This document shows positions 20,662 through 31,114 of a DNA stretch of 64,000 nt, piece by piece. Source of the DNA: Spinacia oleracea (lineage: Eukaryota > Streptophyta > Magnoliopsida > Caryophyllales > Amaranthaceae). The position numbers and the translations under genes are program-made. The DNA is taken from the NCBI RefSeq assembly GCF_020520425.1, contig NC_079492.1, forward strand, positions 39,869,542 to 39,933,541. Reading direction: 5' to 3'. Every line of letters starts with the position of its first letter. Positions within the stretch are counted from its first letter, which is position 1. The notes below the pieces were generated by a model. That model saw only the letters and a program-made list of their open reading frames with translations. It did no database searches and had not been told where the DNA came from.

Positions 20662-22495
20662 TTAAAATAATAATGAACTTCACTTATCTCATACTATTTC
20701 AAACATTACGGTTCCACCTCAGAACATACTTGTTTAAAATCGGCATTCTAAGAAACCATTTTCTAGGCTAAGAACTACGCAAGACCTGATTCCAAATTAA
20801 ATCCATTTAAGGCGGATACGTAGGCAATCCATGATTCGGTCCAATCAATTAGCAAAAATGTTAAAGCCTATAGAATAACAAGAATAAGAAATAGAGTCCC
20901 TTATTGAAATTTAATTACTTGCAATCCAAGTCGAAAGAAAAATTGAAAGCACGAAGAATAATCCAAGTCATCAAGATGCCAAAAAGAGCACACATCAAAA
21001 AATAATAAGGGCACGTACCCTTGCCAGAAGGAGCACTCACATTCCTAGGCACTTAGCCAAGACTCAAAAAGATCGCTTTGCCTCAATTGAATGGGGGCTA
21101 GCGCAAGCGTCCATGACCTCTAAAGTACTCGACTTGACCCTCCCTAAAGCGAACTAACTCACTTAAAGACTTTCTTTCACCACTAGACATAGTCGTTCGC
21201 TTAAAGACCTTCTTTCACCACTAGACACAGTCATAATCGCCAACAAGTAGTAAAGGCAGTAAGCTTGCAATAAAGAGGATTGTTCTACGGCGTCGCCCCA
21301 TCGTTCCTTCGAGCTCAGGGCACCCGTTCATGGTAACTCAAATGCTCGCGAATCCCCTTTAAAAAAAAATCAGACATTGTCAATAGGACTTGGCACTTAA
21401 CCAAGGCTCACTCTACTCAGACATATGACACGGGCATCTAAAGTCGAAATCTAAAAGCATCATTAATGGGAAGTCATAATAGCAACTGGGGGCTAAAAAA
21501 TTAAAATGAAAGAGCTAGGGAAAGAACTAAGTGTACCTTGACCTTTCGTGCAGACATACACCAAGTAAATCTAAGTCAATTTGAAAACGGTTTATATTCC
21601 CGCAATTCTGGAAAAGATGGCCCTAAAAGCCTAAAGCATATGCCAAACGGGCACAAGTAATACCTTGACGCCTGCACCCTGGCTTCCAGCAAATCCTTAG
21701 ACAACATTCCAATAATCGTAACAGTATTTTGATTCACTCATGTAATCCTGTACGAACCCTTCTATAAGTCAAACTTACTTAGGACACCTCGGATTGTACA
21801 CAGTAGGACTCGGATTTCAAATAATTTTCAAAAACTTCTTCGAACATAATAAAGTGTCGTTGGTTTAAGCTAAGTATGCGTTTATCTCGATGTTGCAAGT
21901 GAGTCAAAAGATTTCTAAATATGGTTATGGGTAAAGAAAGACATCTAACTTTTGGTCAAGGTACACTTCAACAAGTGACTACCTTGACCATGGCAATGTC
22001 GCACAATACGACATTTACAAGAGAAGTAGCAAATCACTACTCGGACATACCTCGCACTAAACAAGTCTGGTTCAAACTATTCATGATCTGTGTCACCATG
22101 AATGCATGCAAAGCATTATAGCACCAAGCCAATCCCGTAGCTACAATTGGGGGCTTGAGAAAAACACTCTAAAAATGCTCGAAATGACGATTTTATCGCA
22201 AATTCTCGACGCTAATGCCATACATACATCATAGGGGCACAATCCTAAGCTTTAATCGTGTAAAATGAACCTTAGAATGGCTACAACCCCTCCCAAATTC
22301 TAAAGAACTACTTAGAATATATAAAGTCACCCCATTATCAAGGGTAACTGAAAATCGCGAGTCACCAAAACTCCGATCAAACTACTGCACATAACGTTCG
22401 CCCTACAAGCGCCCGTTACACAGTCTACCTCATTCCAAAGCAAAAGAGAAAGAAAAAAATCAAGGATAAGAACTGTCAAAATATACCCAGAAATC

Positions 22496-22556
22496 ATTTT
22501 CGACGCCCAGAGCTGGGCGCCGATATCTTTAACGCCCCAGCCTGGGCGCTGATTCT
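22496..22556 (+). repeat. Paired GC-rich hairpins, copy 4
   Basis: ACGCCCAGAGCTGGGCGCC and ACGCCCCAGCCTGGGCGCT, about 33 bases apart, preceded by TTTTCG. Confidence 0.8.
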
Positions 22557-23609
22557 TTCTGCTAGCCCAGTTTTGCCCATATATAAAAATAAGAAAGAAA
22601 CACGTATGAATCCTCGCATCGAACAAAGTAATAAGCCGCGCAAACCCACACAGAAGGTGCTACACTTGTTTGAGCACCTGAACGAGGCGTGATGAAGTAC
22701 TCCAATGCAAAAAATAATAATAGTATCCCAACACCTGGAGGAATGTTCTAAGACACGTCGTTAGGCCACACAAGCCTACGTCGCACCATAAGTTCAACCA
22801 TCCCACAGTACAAGTCCAAAAAAGAGTAATGTGTAAAAGAGGCAAAGATTACTTATCGCCCAAATTCAAGATGCAAGCCACACGACTTCTACATTAAGGA
22901 TCAAAGGTAGCAAAACATCACCTACCACGTAAGGGATAGCTCGCACCTACACGAGCGGAACCCTAAGGCACCTTTCTCAAAAAAAAAACCTACAAAATCG
23001 TACGCAAAAAGGAAGCATCCCAACATGCATAATTGGGGGCTCCAAGCTACGAAACGACCATGGAAAAATAAAAAAAAAATCTCGAAGCAAATGTTTGAAC
23101 AATCGAAAGGGCACGATGTTTGAGCCCACTTCATGAATTGGCCTGAACCCTATCAAGCTTCTAAGCAAACTATTCAAAATCAGTCATTGCTCAAAAAAAA
23201 GGAAGCAAGCAAACTGATTAATGGAACCGCACACAACGGCCATTCTATGAACGCTCGTTCGCACATACATATCATCATTCTAAGTATCGAACATTCACGA
23301 ACGCGTTCAAAAGGAAAAATATACAACAACAAGAGCGGTCAAAGTCTTACGCCTCAAGGTATGTTCCTCGGGCCATATAGACTCGCCCAACTATCGCAAT
23401 AACTGTACGCCTTAAGAGCAACAGTTCCTTAAAATAATCGCCCCAAAGCGACAAGCATCGTAGTCCACCAATCGGCTACGGCTTCTCAAGAAAATCATCA
23501 CGTTCTAAAAACAAAGAAAAAACAAAAGAAAAGAGAATACATAGAACTTCCAAGTGAAATAAACGAATAAACAAGAGGCCAACTGTGTCATCAAAAGACC
23601 AGCCCAAAC

Positions 23610-23672
23610 AACACTTTCAACGCCCCACCTGGGCGTGAATTATTTCAACGCCCAGGCCGGGGCGCCGAAAAT
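23610..23672 (+). repeat. Paired GC-rich hairpins, copy 5 (partly decayed)
   Basis: ACGCCCCACCTGGGCGT and ACGCCCAGGCCGGGGCGCC, about 33 bases apart with TTTCAA and GAAAAT flanks; the first has lost one loop base and the second has a stem mismatch. Confidence 0.7.
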
Positions 23673-24359
23673 GAACCCAGGCTCAAAAAAGGCCCTGGCT
23701 TCTATTGGGCCCTGCCGCATCCATTCGACTCGAAAATTGCCGATTTCTTTACTGGAAGTCGCACCTCACGGCTTTGTCAAGAGTAGCACACCACTACAAA
23801 GATCGCTCGCACTTACGAGCACGATCCCAAACACGATCAAGGACATCACAAATTGCGTATCCCCAAGGAACACCTTTGACAAGAAATGACCGTCAAACAC
23901 GAACGCTTGGGGGCTCGAAAGAAAATATATATTTCAAAAGAGAGTATGAAAAGTTAAAACAATATTCTCAGACTACGCTGTACGAAGTCCCGTGTTTGGA
24001 TGTCTCAAAAAATAAAACCGGACGACCTCGAGACAAAGGTCGCCGTTGATACTTATACATAGTCCCCTAATCAAGGACCCAGGTAGTAGCAAAATTGAGC
24101 CGTAAAGACTAGCTCAAAACCATGAAAAAGACCACAAGACAATGGTCCGTTTAAGCACGCTGTCAACCCACATTCAGGTTGCAACTAAATCCGAGCATCC
24201 CACGAAAGAATTCGCTCCTGCGAGAATGAATAAAATAAAATTCTTAAAAAAAAATTAAAAAATAAATAATTGCAAGAACAAATGAAATAGGGACTTGCCC
24301 ATCTCAATCGGGCAAGATCGCGCCACGAACCACGCGAGTCCCAAATCGAAAAGACAAAT

Positions 24360-24800
24360 TCAGGTTCGCTCACCTCCAGCGGGCGGGGCGTCCACCCTTA
24401 GCGGACAAGGTTCGCCCACCTCCAGCGGGCGGGGTCTGCATCCCTAGCCGCGCAGGTCCTCAGTTTTCAAAAATAAAGTCTTCAAATTCAAAATAGGCTC
24501 GCCATCTTCAGCCGGCGGGGTCTACGTCACAAACCACGTAGGTCCTTATTTTCAAAAAAATGAACACAAAACAAATTTCAAAATAGATTCGTCCACTTCT
24601 ATCGGACGGGGTGTCCACCCTTAGCGGACGGTTTCGCCATCTTTAGCCGGCGGGGTCTACGTCACAAGCTGCGTAGGTCCTTATTTTCAAATTTCAAAAA
24701 TAGATTCGTCCACTTCTATCGGACGGGGTATCCACCCTTAGCGGACAAGCTTGCCATCTTTAGCCGGCGGGGTCTGCGTCACTAACCGCGCAGGTCCTTA
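24360..24800 (+). repeat. Alternating short hairpin modules near the 3' end of the LTR element
   Basis: Two modules alternate. One is GTCCACTTCTATCGGACGGG or GTCCACCCTTAGCGGAC; the other is GCCATCTTTAGCCGGCGGGG then TCTACGTCAC and GCGTAGGTCC. Each can fold into a small stem-loop (GTCC/GGAC, GCC/GGC, CTACG/CGTAG). A TTTTCAAA spacer separates them. About four rounds are visible. Confidence 0.75.
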
Positions 24801-25342
24801 GTCGCTGCAGCGATAACTTTTTCTGGTTTTCCGTTTTTCCAAAAAAGAACGATGTGAGTAGCTTTCCCTTTTTCCAAAGATTGGTTTTCTGTTTTTTCCA
24901 AAAAAGAACGATGTGCAGGATTTTCCTTCGTTTTACGTCCAATTAAAACAAGGGGGTTTTCTCGTTTAGCTAACCCTGAAAATGAGAATCTTTAAAAACA
25001 TTTTTTACCTCGTGATTAGGCTTGGCCAGGCCCAATTACACTTTATAGCTTTGATTTCGAAAACATCTGTAGCTACTCCCAATGACAAAGTGAGGGAGTT
25101 TCTGCGCACCTTTAGATCCTTCCAATGACAAAGTGAGGAAGTGTCTATACTATCCGTTGACAAATCCCAATGACACGTGAGGGATATGTCGACACTTCAA
25201 GTGATGACCCTTAAGTCAAATGTTATCACTCGGGGGCTCGTGAGACCCTCGCCAAAACAGGTCACCATGGCTTGTGCGACGCACTCCGTCTAATACTTTG
25301 ACCATCGTCTTACTCCAAGACTCAGTCAAAGTGGGGGCTAAC
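24801..25342 (+). other. 3' non-coding region with short repeats and polypurine tract
   Basis: AAAAAAGAACGATGTG occurs twice (24840, 24900). CCAATGACAAAGTGAGG-like units occur three times (25078-25170). AAGTGGGGGCTAAC at 25329-25342 immediately precedes the 3' LTR and is the polypurine tract. Confidence 0.7.
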
Positions 25343-26844
25343 TGTAGACACCTACTTTTGTCCCCATTCCCGAAAGGGAAGGTTCGATGATGAAAACATA
25401 AATCTCCACTTGACAACGCATCTCCTATAAAATAACGAATCTCAATCACCCTATTCATTTCACCCGAAACCAGCTATTTATAGAAACCTGCTATTTATGG
25501 AAACCTGCTAAAAATAGTAACTGCCGTAATGGGTAGTTGTTAAAAGTGGCAAGTCATAAAAGATATAAACCTGTCAGAATTAGGTGTTGCACTCCAACAT
25601 AAATCCTAAATGAGATAGAAATTGCAAGAGAATCCTATTCCTAATACGATTCAAAAATAAGAGTTACGTATTAATTATAATCCTAACGAGCCTAGAGTTC
25701 GTAACGGGCCCAGACGCATCCCGTCACAAGGTTAATACGCACAAAAAGACTCAATTAAATCTCAAATACTCCGGATTCTAGGAAATCGAATCTGACAAAG
25801 AAACGGCCCAAACATCAATTTCAACGCCCAGCCCTGGGCGCTGAAATTAAATGGATCCTATTTTCAACGCCCAGAGCTGGGCGCCGAAATCTTTGACGCC
25901 TAGCCCTGGGCGCTGAAAATACCCGGGACGTGTTTTTTCCCAATTCCTCGAGGATTAGAGTTCTACAATTCTATCTTTCCACGAACTCTTTTCTATAAAT
26001 AGGGCCCTAAGTTCGACGTGAAACACACAACAATGACACAACACACAATTATTATTCTGAGTATTGACTCTAAACCCCTAAGCCTAAGCCTCACGCTGCA
26101 AAACTGATCACGCGTTTTGTCGCAATCCATAAATCGAACAGAACGTATCCTGTCCCATAATTTGAGATTCGTTAAATAAAAGGAGAAATAGCAAAGTCAA
26201 AGTGGTTAGTTTTCTGAGAACCCTGACGCACCTCTCAACGGTGCGTCGTAATGTGTCCCTTTTCTATGATTTAATTGCTTTCCTCGCCCTTTTATGAACT
26301 GTTAAACTAACTAAATCTGATTGTTCGATCACGCCTAATAAATATGATATTTTTGGGAAATTGGATTATCATGCTAGGTCCCTCAAAACAATCTAAATCA
26401 GATAGTCGCGCTCGATCTAGTACTATATGTTGCATATTGATAAAATCAACTCAGATTAGTTTAATAATTATTTATGCTGAGCTAGTAAGGATATCCTGCT
26501 TCTGGAGTTATCGAAGAGCGAGTACTCCTCTCGGTAGTTACAGTCCCCCGAACCCTCAATCTCTACCCTGCGGGTGTACGTTGAGCGATCCCCACCACCA
26601 GGGATCACAAGGGAACCTACGGCCGTCGTGGTCAAACATAATTGCACTCCCTTTATGTCACGATAACCGGGTTTTTTCAGTTTTTCTCATTGTCGTTAAA
26701 AACTGAATGGCGACTCCTATATTACTAGTCAATTGGGTGTAAACTCACAGGAAATCCAATTACACTTGATTTGACAAAAAGAAGCGTCACACCCACGAGG
26801 GACGAGGTCACGCATTAGCCTCGTGCTTTTTCGACCCCCTCACA
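25343..26844 (+). repeat. 3' LTR of the non-coding LTR element (1502 bp)
   Basis: It starts TGTAGACACC and ends CCCCCTCACA with target duplication CCATT following. It carries three hairpin palindromes (25825-25920) rather than two, and retains about 19 bases missing from the 5' LTR end. Confidence 0.92.
25825..25920 (+). repeat. Triple GC-rich hairpins (3' LTR)
   Basis: ACGCCCAGCCCTGGGCGCT, ACGCCCAGAGCTGGGCGCC and ACGCCTAGCCCTGGGCGCT follow one another at 33-36 base intervals; the third is absent from the 5' LTR. Confidence 0.85.
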
Positions 26845-27071
26845 CCATTCATGTGGGTGCCACATACTCCTGCATGTATGTTATCCATGACTCTTTGAGC
26901 TTCGTGTTTGTCAACACATCGGAGATTAGGACCGTTAAGGGACCTTTTGTATAGAATGCCGCCTTCTATGACGAAATTGGCTGACTGTAGTCGTAGAGCC
27001 CTTCGATTCTTGCTTAAAAGTGTGGGAGATACTCCGAACTTTGTAGATACATTTGGATGTCTGCAAACCAA
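26845..27071 (-). pseudogene. Tat integrase N-terminal (zinc-binding) fragment
   Basis: The frame reads FVIEGGILYKRSLNGPNLRC, VDKHEAQRVMDNIHAGVCGT and HMNG, the start of the HHCC zinc domain of Tat integrases (H in IHAG, H in GTHMNG). It ends exactly at the CCATT target duplication of the inserted LTR element. The CxxC half of the zinc domain and the whole DDE core are missing; downstream sequence resumes at 14422 already in the C-terminal region. It is out of frame with the RNase H segment (frameshift near 27070). Confidence 0.82.
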
Positions 27072-29181
27072 GGTTCATCTTGTCTTGCTCCACGTGGTCA
27101 ATAGCATGGACATATGCTGCTTCTTGACGTATTTCAATTGTAAGTGGCATTTCAGCCATGCTGCTTGGAATGTTGATCATCGAGGCCAGTTTTGCCAGTG
27201 CATCGGCGAATTGATTCTCCTCTCTCGGGAGGTATGTATAGTGCAGCTCTTCTATTTGTTCAGACAACTGCTCAAGGTAAGATTGGTATGGAGCCAGGCT
27301 CTCGCTCCTTACTTTCCATTTGCTAGAAATTTGATTGATGATTAGGGAGGAATCCCCGTACACTCAAAGTCTCTGGGCTAAGGCGACTTCCAGGCCCATA
27401 ATGCATGCTTCATATTCTGCCGAATTGTTTGTGACGTTGAATTGCAGTTTTGCTGATATAGGAATGTGTGTGCCGTCTGGGGCTACTAGAATTATTCCAA
27501 CGCTACATCCGTTCTGATTGGAGGCGCCATCTAAATGCATTGACCAACTGTCATCACTGGTAATTAAGAGTTGCTCGTCGGGTAAGTCGTAATCTTCCTC
27601 TTCTGCCTCGACAGGACAGTCGGCTAGGAAATCTGAGACTGCTGAACCCTTGATAGATTTTTGTGGAATGTATTTGAGGTCGAATTCTGCCAGCATGACC
27701 AACCATCTGGACAAACGTCCGTTGTCTGCTGGCTTCTCGAATAGATATTTGAGAGGATTGGCTTTGCTGATCACATGTATTGTATGGGAGAGCATGTAGT
27801 GTCGTAGTTTCATTGTGGCCCAAACCAAGGCGATGCTGAGTTTCTCGAGCTGAGTTTATTTGGTCTCGTACTCGATCAGCTTTTTGCATATGTAGTATAC
27901 GACGATCTCCTTGCCTTCAATTTCTTGAGCAAGCATAGCCGCCACTGCTGAATCTGTTGTTTTGAGGTAAAGCCTGAGGGGAATCCCTGGCATTGCTGGT
28001 TTTAGTACTGGTGGGTTGGAAAGGTAGCTTTTGATTGTTTCGAATGTATGCTGACAATCGTCAACCCACACTTTGGGCTCGCTTTTTCGGAGCTTTCGAA
28101 ATACTGGTTCACATATCATTGTCAGTCTTGAAATGAACCTGCTGATGTATTGTAGTCTGCCGAGAAAACCCCGAATTTCCTTTTCATTCGTTGGTGGTTG
28201 CATCTCGAGAATTGCCTTGATTTTTGAAGGGTCAGCCTCTATGCCTCGAGAGCTGATGACATATGTGAGCAACTTGCCTAACGTTACCCCGAATGCGCAC
28301 TTTTGAGGATTGAGCCTCATATTGTATTGTCTGAGCCTGTTGAAAATCTTTCGAAGTACTGAGGTATGCTCATGTCGTTCTTTGGATTTGAGAATCATGT
28401 CGTCGACATATACCTCAATTTCCCTGTGAATCATATCGCTCATGATGGCTGTTGCTGTTCTTTGATAAGTTGCTCCTGCGTTCTTTAGTCCGAACGACAT
28501 AACTATATAGCAATATGTACCCCACTGAGTGATGAAGGTTGTTTTCTCCATGTCTTCCTTTGCCATGAGAATCTGATTATAGCCTGCGTACCCGTCCATA
28601 AAAGAGAGTAAGGCATGATTTGCGGTGTTGTCGACCAGGACGTCGATGTGAGGCAATGGAAAACCGTCTTTAGGGCTGGCCCTGTTAAGATCCCTGTAGT
28701 CCACACACATTCGTACTTTGCCATCTTTCTTTGGAACTGGGACGACATTTGAGATCCATTCTGGATATTTTGCTTCACGAATAAACCCGGCCTCTAACTG
28801 CTTGGAGACCTCTTCTTAAATTTTGAGGGAAACATCCGATTTCATGCGCCGGAGCTTCTGCTTGATGGGCTTTGACCCTGAAATAAGGGGAATTGTATGC
28901 TGACCGATGCTTGGATCCACCCCTGGCATATCATGATAGGATCATGCGAAGACGTCTACATACTCTGAAAGTAGTTTGATAAGGTCGTCCCGCTCTGATG
29001 GGGAAAGAGTTAAACCAATCTGAACTAGTTTTGAATCACTGCTATTAAAAAGGTTAATTTTTTCTGTTTCCTCAATTATGGGCGTCCTGTTTTCATGATT
29101 TTCGATAGCTTTTAGAAATTCAAAGTCAGTTTCTTGTGAAGCAAAGTTGTGTGGATTAGGATTTGATTTTGAATTAGGACT
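27072..29181 (-). pseudogene. Tat RT-RNase H-archaeal-type RNase H polyprotein segment
   Basis: One continuous frame with four stops (TGA 28942-28944, TAA 28816-28818, TAA 27856-27858, TGA 27364-27366) covers linker, RT, RNase H and a second RNase H. RT motifs include VPVPKKDGKVRMCVDYRDLN, FPLPHIDVLVD, SFMDGYAGYNQI and the catalytic EVYVDDMILKS. The first RNase H region runs through RLSRWLVMLAEFDLKYIPQK. The second has SMHLDGASNQNGCSVGIILV and NNSAEYEACIMGLEVAL, then VYGDSSLIINQI and HTYLPREENQFADALAKLAS-like sequence. The second RNase H identifies the Tat lineage. The left end meets the integrase fragment by a frameshift; the right end is cut by the copia element (target duplication GGACT, 29177-29181). 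Confidence 0.9.
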
Positions 29182-29415
29182 TGACAAATATGAAGCAAAA
29201 AGCTACTCTCTTCTTATTAAATCAATGAATATTTATGTTACAATTTCTAACCTATTTTAAGATAATGCTAATACTATAGTAATCCTAATATTAGGATACC
29301 ACTAATTAAAAAATTCCTAACGCCTAATATACCTTAACATCCTAGTATAGCTTATAGTTTAATTTACTAATTAATACAATTGGGATAATATTAACATGCC
29401 TAATATAGCTTAACA
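29182..29415 (-). repeat. 3' LTR of the copia element (234 bp)
   Basis: It matches 40676-40966 but lacks a 57-bp internal tandem duplication present there. CCTTGAGGGGGGA on the minus strand (29416-29428) abuts it as polypurine tract. Confidence 0.92.
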
Positions 29416-29422
29416 TCCCCCC

Positions 29423-31114
29423 TCAAGGTGGAGCATGTAGATCTCGAATGCCCATCTTGTCAAGAAAAAATTCAAATTGCACTTTTCCTAACGCCTTTGT
29501 AAAAATATCTGCTAATTGGACCTTTGTTGATACATAAGAAGGACAAATAATACCTTCCTTGATTGCATCTCCTATGAAATGACAATCTACCTCAATATGT
29601 TTTGTCCTGTCATGAAATACTGGATTATGTGCAATGTGAAGTGGTGACTGACTATCACAAAACACACGCATACCTTTCTTGGGCTCCACACCCAAATCTC
29701 TAAGTAGTTGCTTTAACCACTTTAACTCACATGTTAATGCTGCCATCGAATGATACTCTGCTTCAGCTGAGGAGCGTGAAACTGTATGTTGTTTCTTAGT
29801 CTTCCAGGAAATCGGAGAATGACCGAGTAAAACAAACCATCCAGTTAACGACCGACGTGTTAAAGGACAACTAGCCCAATCTGAGTCACACCATCCCTCT
29901 AGTCCCAAAACACTGTCAGAACGTAAACGGATGCCTTGACCAGGACACTTCTTTAAGTATCGCACTACTCTCAATGCTGCCTCCCAATGTTTCTCCTTTG
30001 GTGTCTGCATAAACTGCGATAAAATATGCACAGAATATGCCAGATCTGGCCTAGTCACGGCCAAGTAAATTAGACGGCCTACGAGACACCTGTATTTCTC
30101 TACATCTTCCAGTTCCTTCCCCTCTGCAAGTGCTAGCTTATGGTTTTTCTCTATAGGAAAATCCGAGGGCTTTGCACCTAGTAGACCTGTTTCTGAAATA
30201 ATATCTAGAGCATACGTCCGCTGACAGACATATAAGCCACTCTTGCTACGTGCAACCTCCAATCCTAAAAAATATTTCAGATGACCCAGATCCTTCATTT
30301 TAAAGCATTGACTCAAATATGCTTTAAAACTAGTTAATGCAAATACATTATTTCCGACAATAATCATGTCATCAACATACACTAGAACGCTCAACTGTAA
30401 CTCTCCTTTCGAAAGAGTGAATAACGAGTAATCAGAATATGACTGTTTAAACCCATACTTTTTCAAAGCAATGGACAACTTTTCAAACCAACATCGGGGT
30501 GCCTGTTTCAATCTGTACAATGATTTTTTCATTGTATAAACCATATCAGTATTATCTTTATGAAACCCAGGTGGAATTTTCATATGGATTTCCTCTTTTA
30601 AATCACCATGCAAGAAAGCATTATGTACATCCATTAGATGCACCTCTAAGTTTTTCACTGCGGCAACTGCCAAGAAAGTTCGCACTGTTAACATTTTAGC
30701 AACTGGAGCAAAAGTTTCATTATAATCTGTACCTTCAACCTGATGATTTCCTAAGCACACCAATCGTGCCTTGTTCCGGATCAAATTTCCATCCTCATCT
30801 CTTTTTTCGGTATATACCCACTTGCTTCCTAGTGCTTTCTTTCCTGGAGGCAATTTTTCTAAGACCCATGTCCCCTGCCCTTCAAGTGCGTCAATTTTTG
30901 CACCCATAGCCTCTCTCCACGCTTCATGTTTCATTGCCTCTTTAAAAGATTTTGGGGCTTTTCCCTCTGTAATAGCTGCAATAAAATTTCTATGTTTCGC
31001 AGAAAATCTTTCATAATTAACAAAATATGTTATAGGATAAGGAGTACCTGAGGAGGATGATGTTAAGGATGAACTTTCCGATTGAACTTTATTTTTCCGT
31101 ATAGTATGCATCAC
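29423..31114 (-). CDS. Copia reverse transcriptase-RNase H, intact frame (563 codons)
   Basis: The frame encodes a complete RVT_2 reverse transcriptase: KWVYTEKRDEDGNLIRNKAR, FAPVAKMLTVRTFLAVAA, LMDVHNAFLHGDLKEEIHMK, SLYRLKQAPRCW and the catalytic VLVYVDDMIIVGN. RNase H follows with EGWCDSDWASCPLTRRSLTG, SRSSAEAEYHSMA, VFCDSQSPLHIAHNP and HIEVDCHFIGD, and ends ADIFTKALGKVQFEFFLDKMG. No stop interrupts it. It is the 3' part of a polyprotein: the same frame runs upstream into integrase sequence through at least two stops (31157-31159 and one close by), so the first methionine is not a true start. The stop overlaps the polypurine tract region. Integrity suggests a younger insertion than the Tat backbone. 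Confidence 0.92.
   Translation of the reverse strand: MMHTIRKNKVQSESSSLTSSSSGTPYPITYFVNYERFSAKHRNFIAAITEGKAPKSFKEAMKHEAWREAMGAKIDALEGQGTWVLEKLPPGKKALGSKWVYTEKRDEDGNLIRNKARLVCLGNHQVEGTDYNETFAPVAKMLTVRTFLAVAAVKNLEVHLMDVHNAFLHGDLKEEIHMKIPPGFHKDNTDMVYTMKKSLYRLKQAPRCWFEKLSIALKKYGFKQSYSDYSLFTLSKGELQLSVLVYVDDMIIVGNNVFALTSFKAYLSQCFKMKDLGHLKYFLGLEVARSKSGLYVCQRTYALDIISETGLLGAKPSDFPIEKNHKLALAEGKELEDVEKYRCLVGRLIYLAVTRPDLAYSVHILSQFMQTPKEKHWEAALRVVRYLKKCPGQGIRLRSDSVLGLEGWCDSDWASCPLTRRSLTGWFVLLGHSPISWKTKKQHTVSRSSAEAEYHSMAALTCELKWLKQLLRDLGVEPKKGMRVFCDSQSPLHIAHNPVFHDRTKHIEVDCHFIGDAIKEGIICPSYVSTKVQLADIFTKALGKVQFEFFLDKMGIRDLHAPP

Larger units (their letters stand above)
20671..24359 (+). other. Non-coding internal region of the LTR element, right of the MULE
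   Basis: No recognisable protein is encoded. At 20770-20830 the ordered words GAACTACG, CCTGATTCC and ATACGTAGGCAA match the Tat backbone motif at 13897-13943. A tandem phrase (CTTAAAGACTTTCTTTCACC) occurs twice near 21162 and 21198. Hairpin pairs lie at 22496-22556 and 23610-23672. Confidence 0.55.
14423..26844 (+). mobile_element. Large non-coding LTR retrotransposon (LARD-like), plus strand
   Basis: Direct LTRs (14423-15893 and 25343-26844) start TGTAGACACC and end CTCACA. The 5-bp target duplication CCATT is exact (14418-14422 and 26845-26849). A polypurine tract AAGTGGGGGCTAAC precedes the 3' LTR, fixing plus-strand orientation. The internal region has no gag or pol frame. It carries a captured ECT fragment, recurrent GC-rich hairpins and a nested MULE (18998-20661). 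A motif shared with the Tat backbone (20770-20830) suggests descent from a Tat-type element. It lies within the Tat integrase. Transposition would have needed proteins from another element. Confidence 0.92.

Noticed and set aside
26344..26706. 120-codon plus-strand frame in the 3' LTR
   Set aside because: It is in LTR sequence, is broken in the 5' LTR copy and resembles no protein I know.
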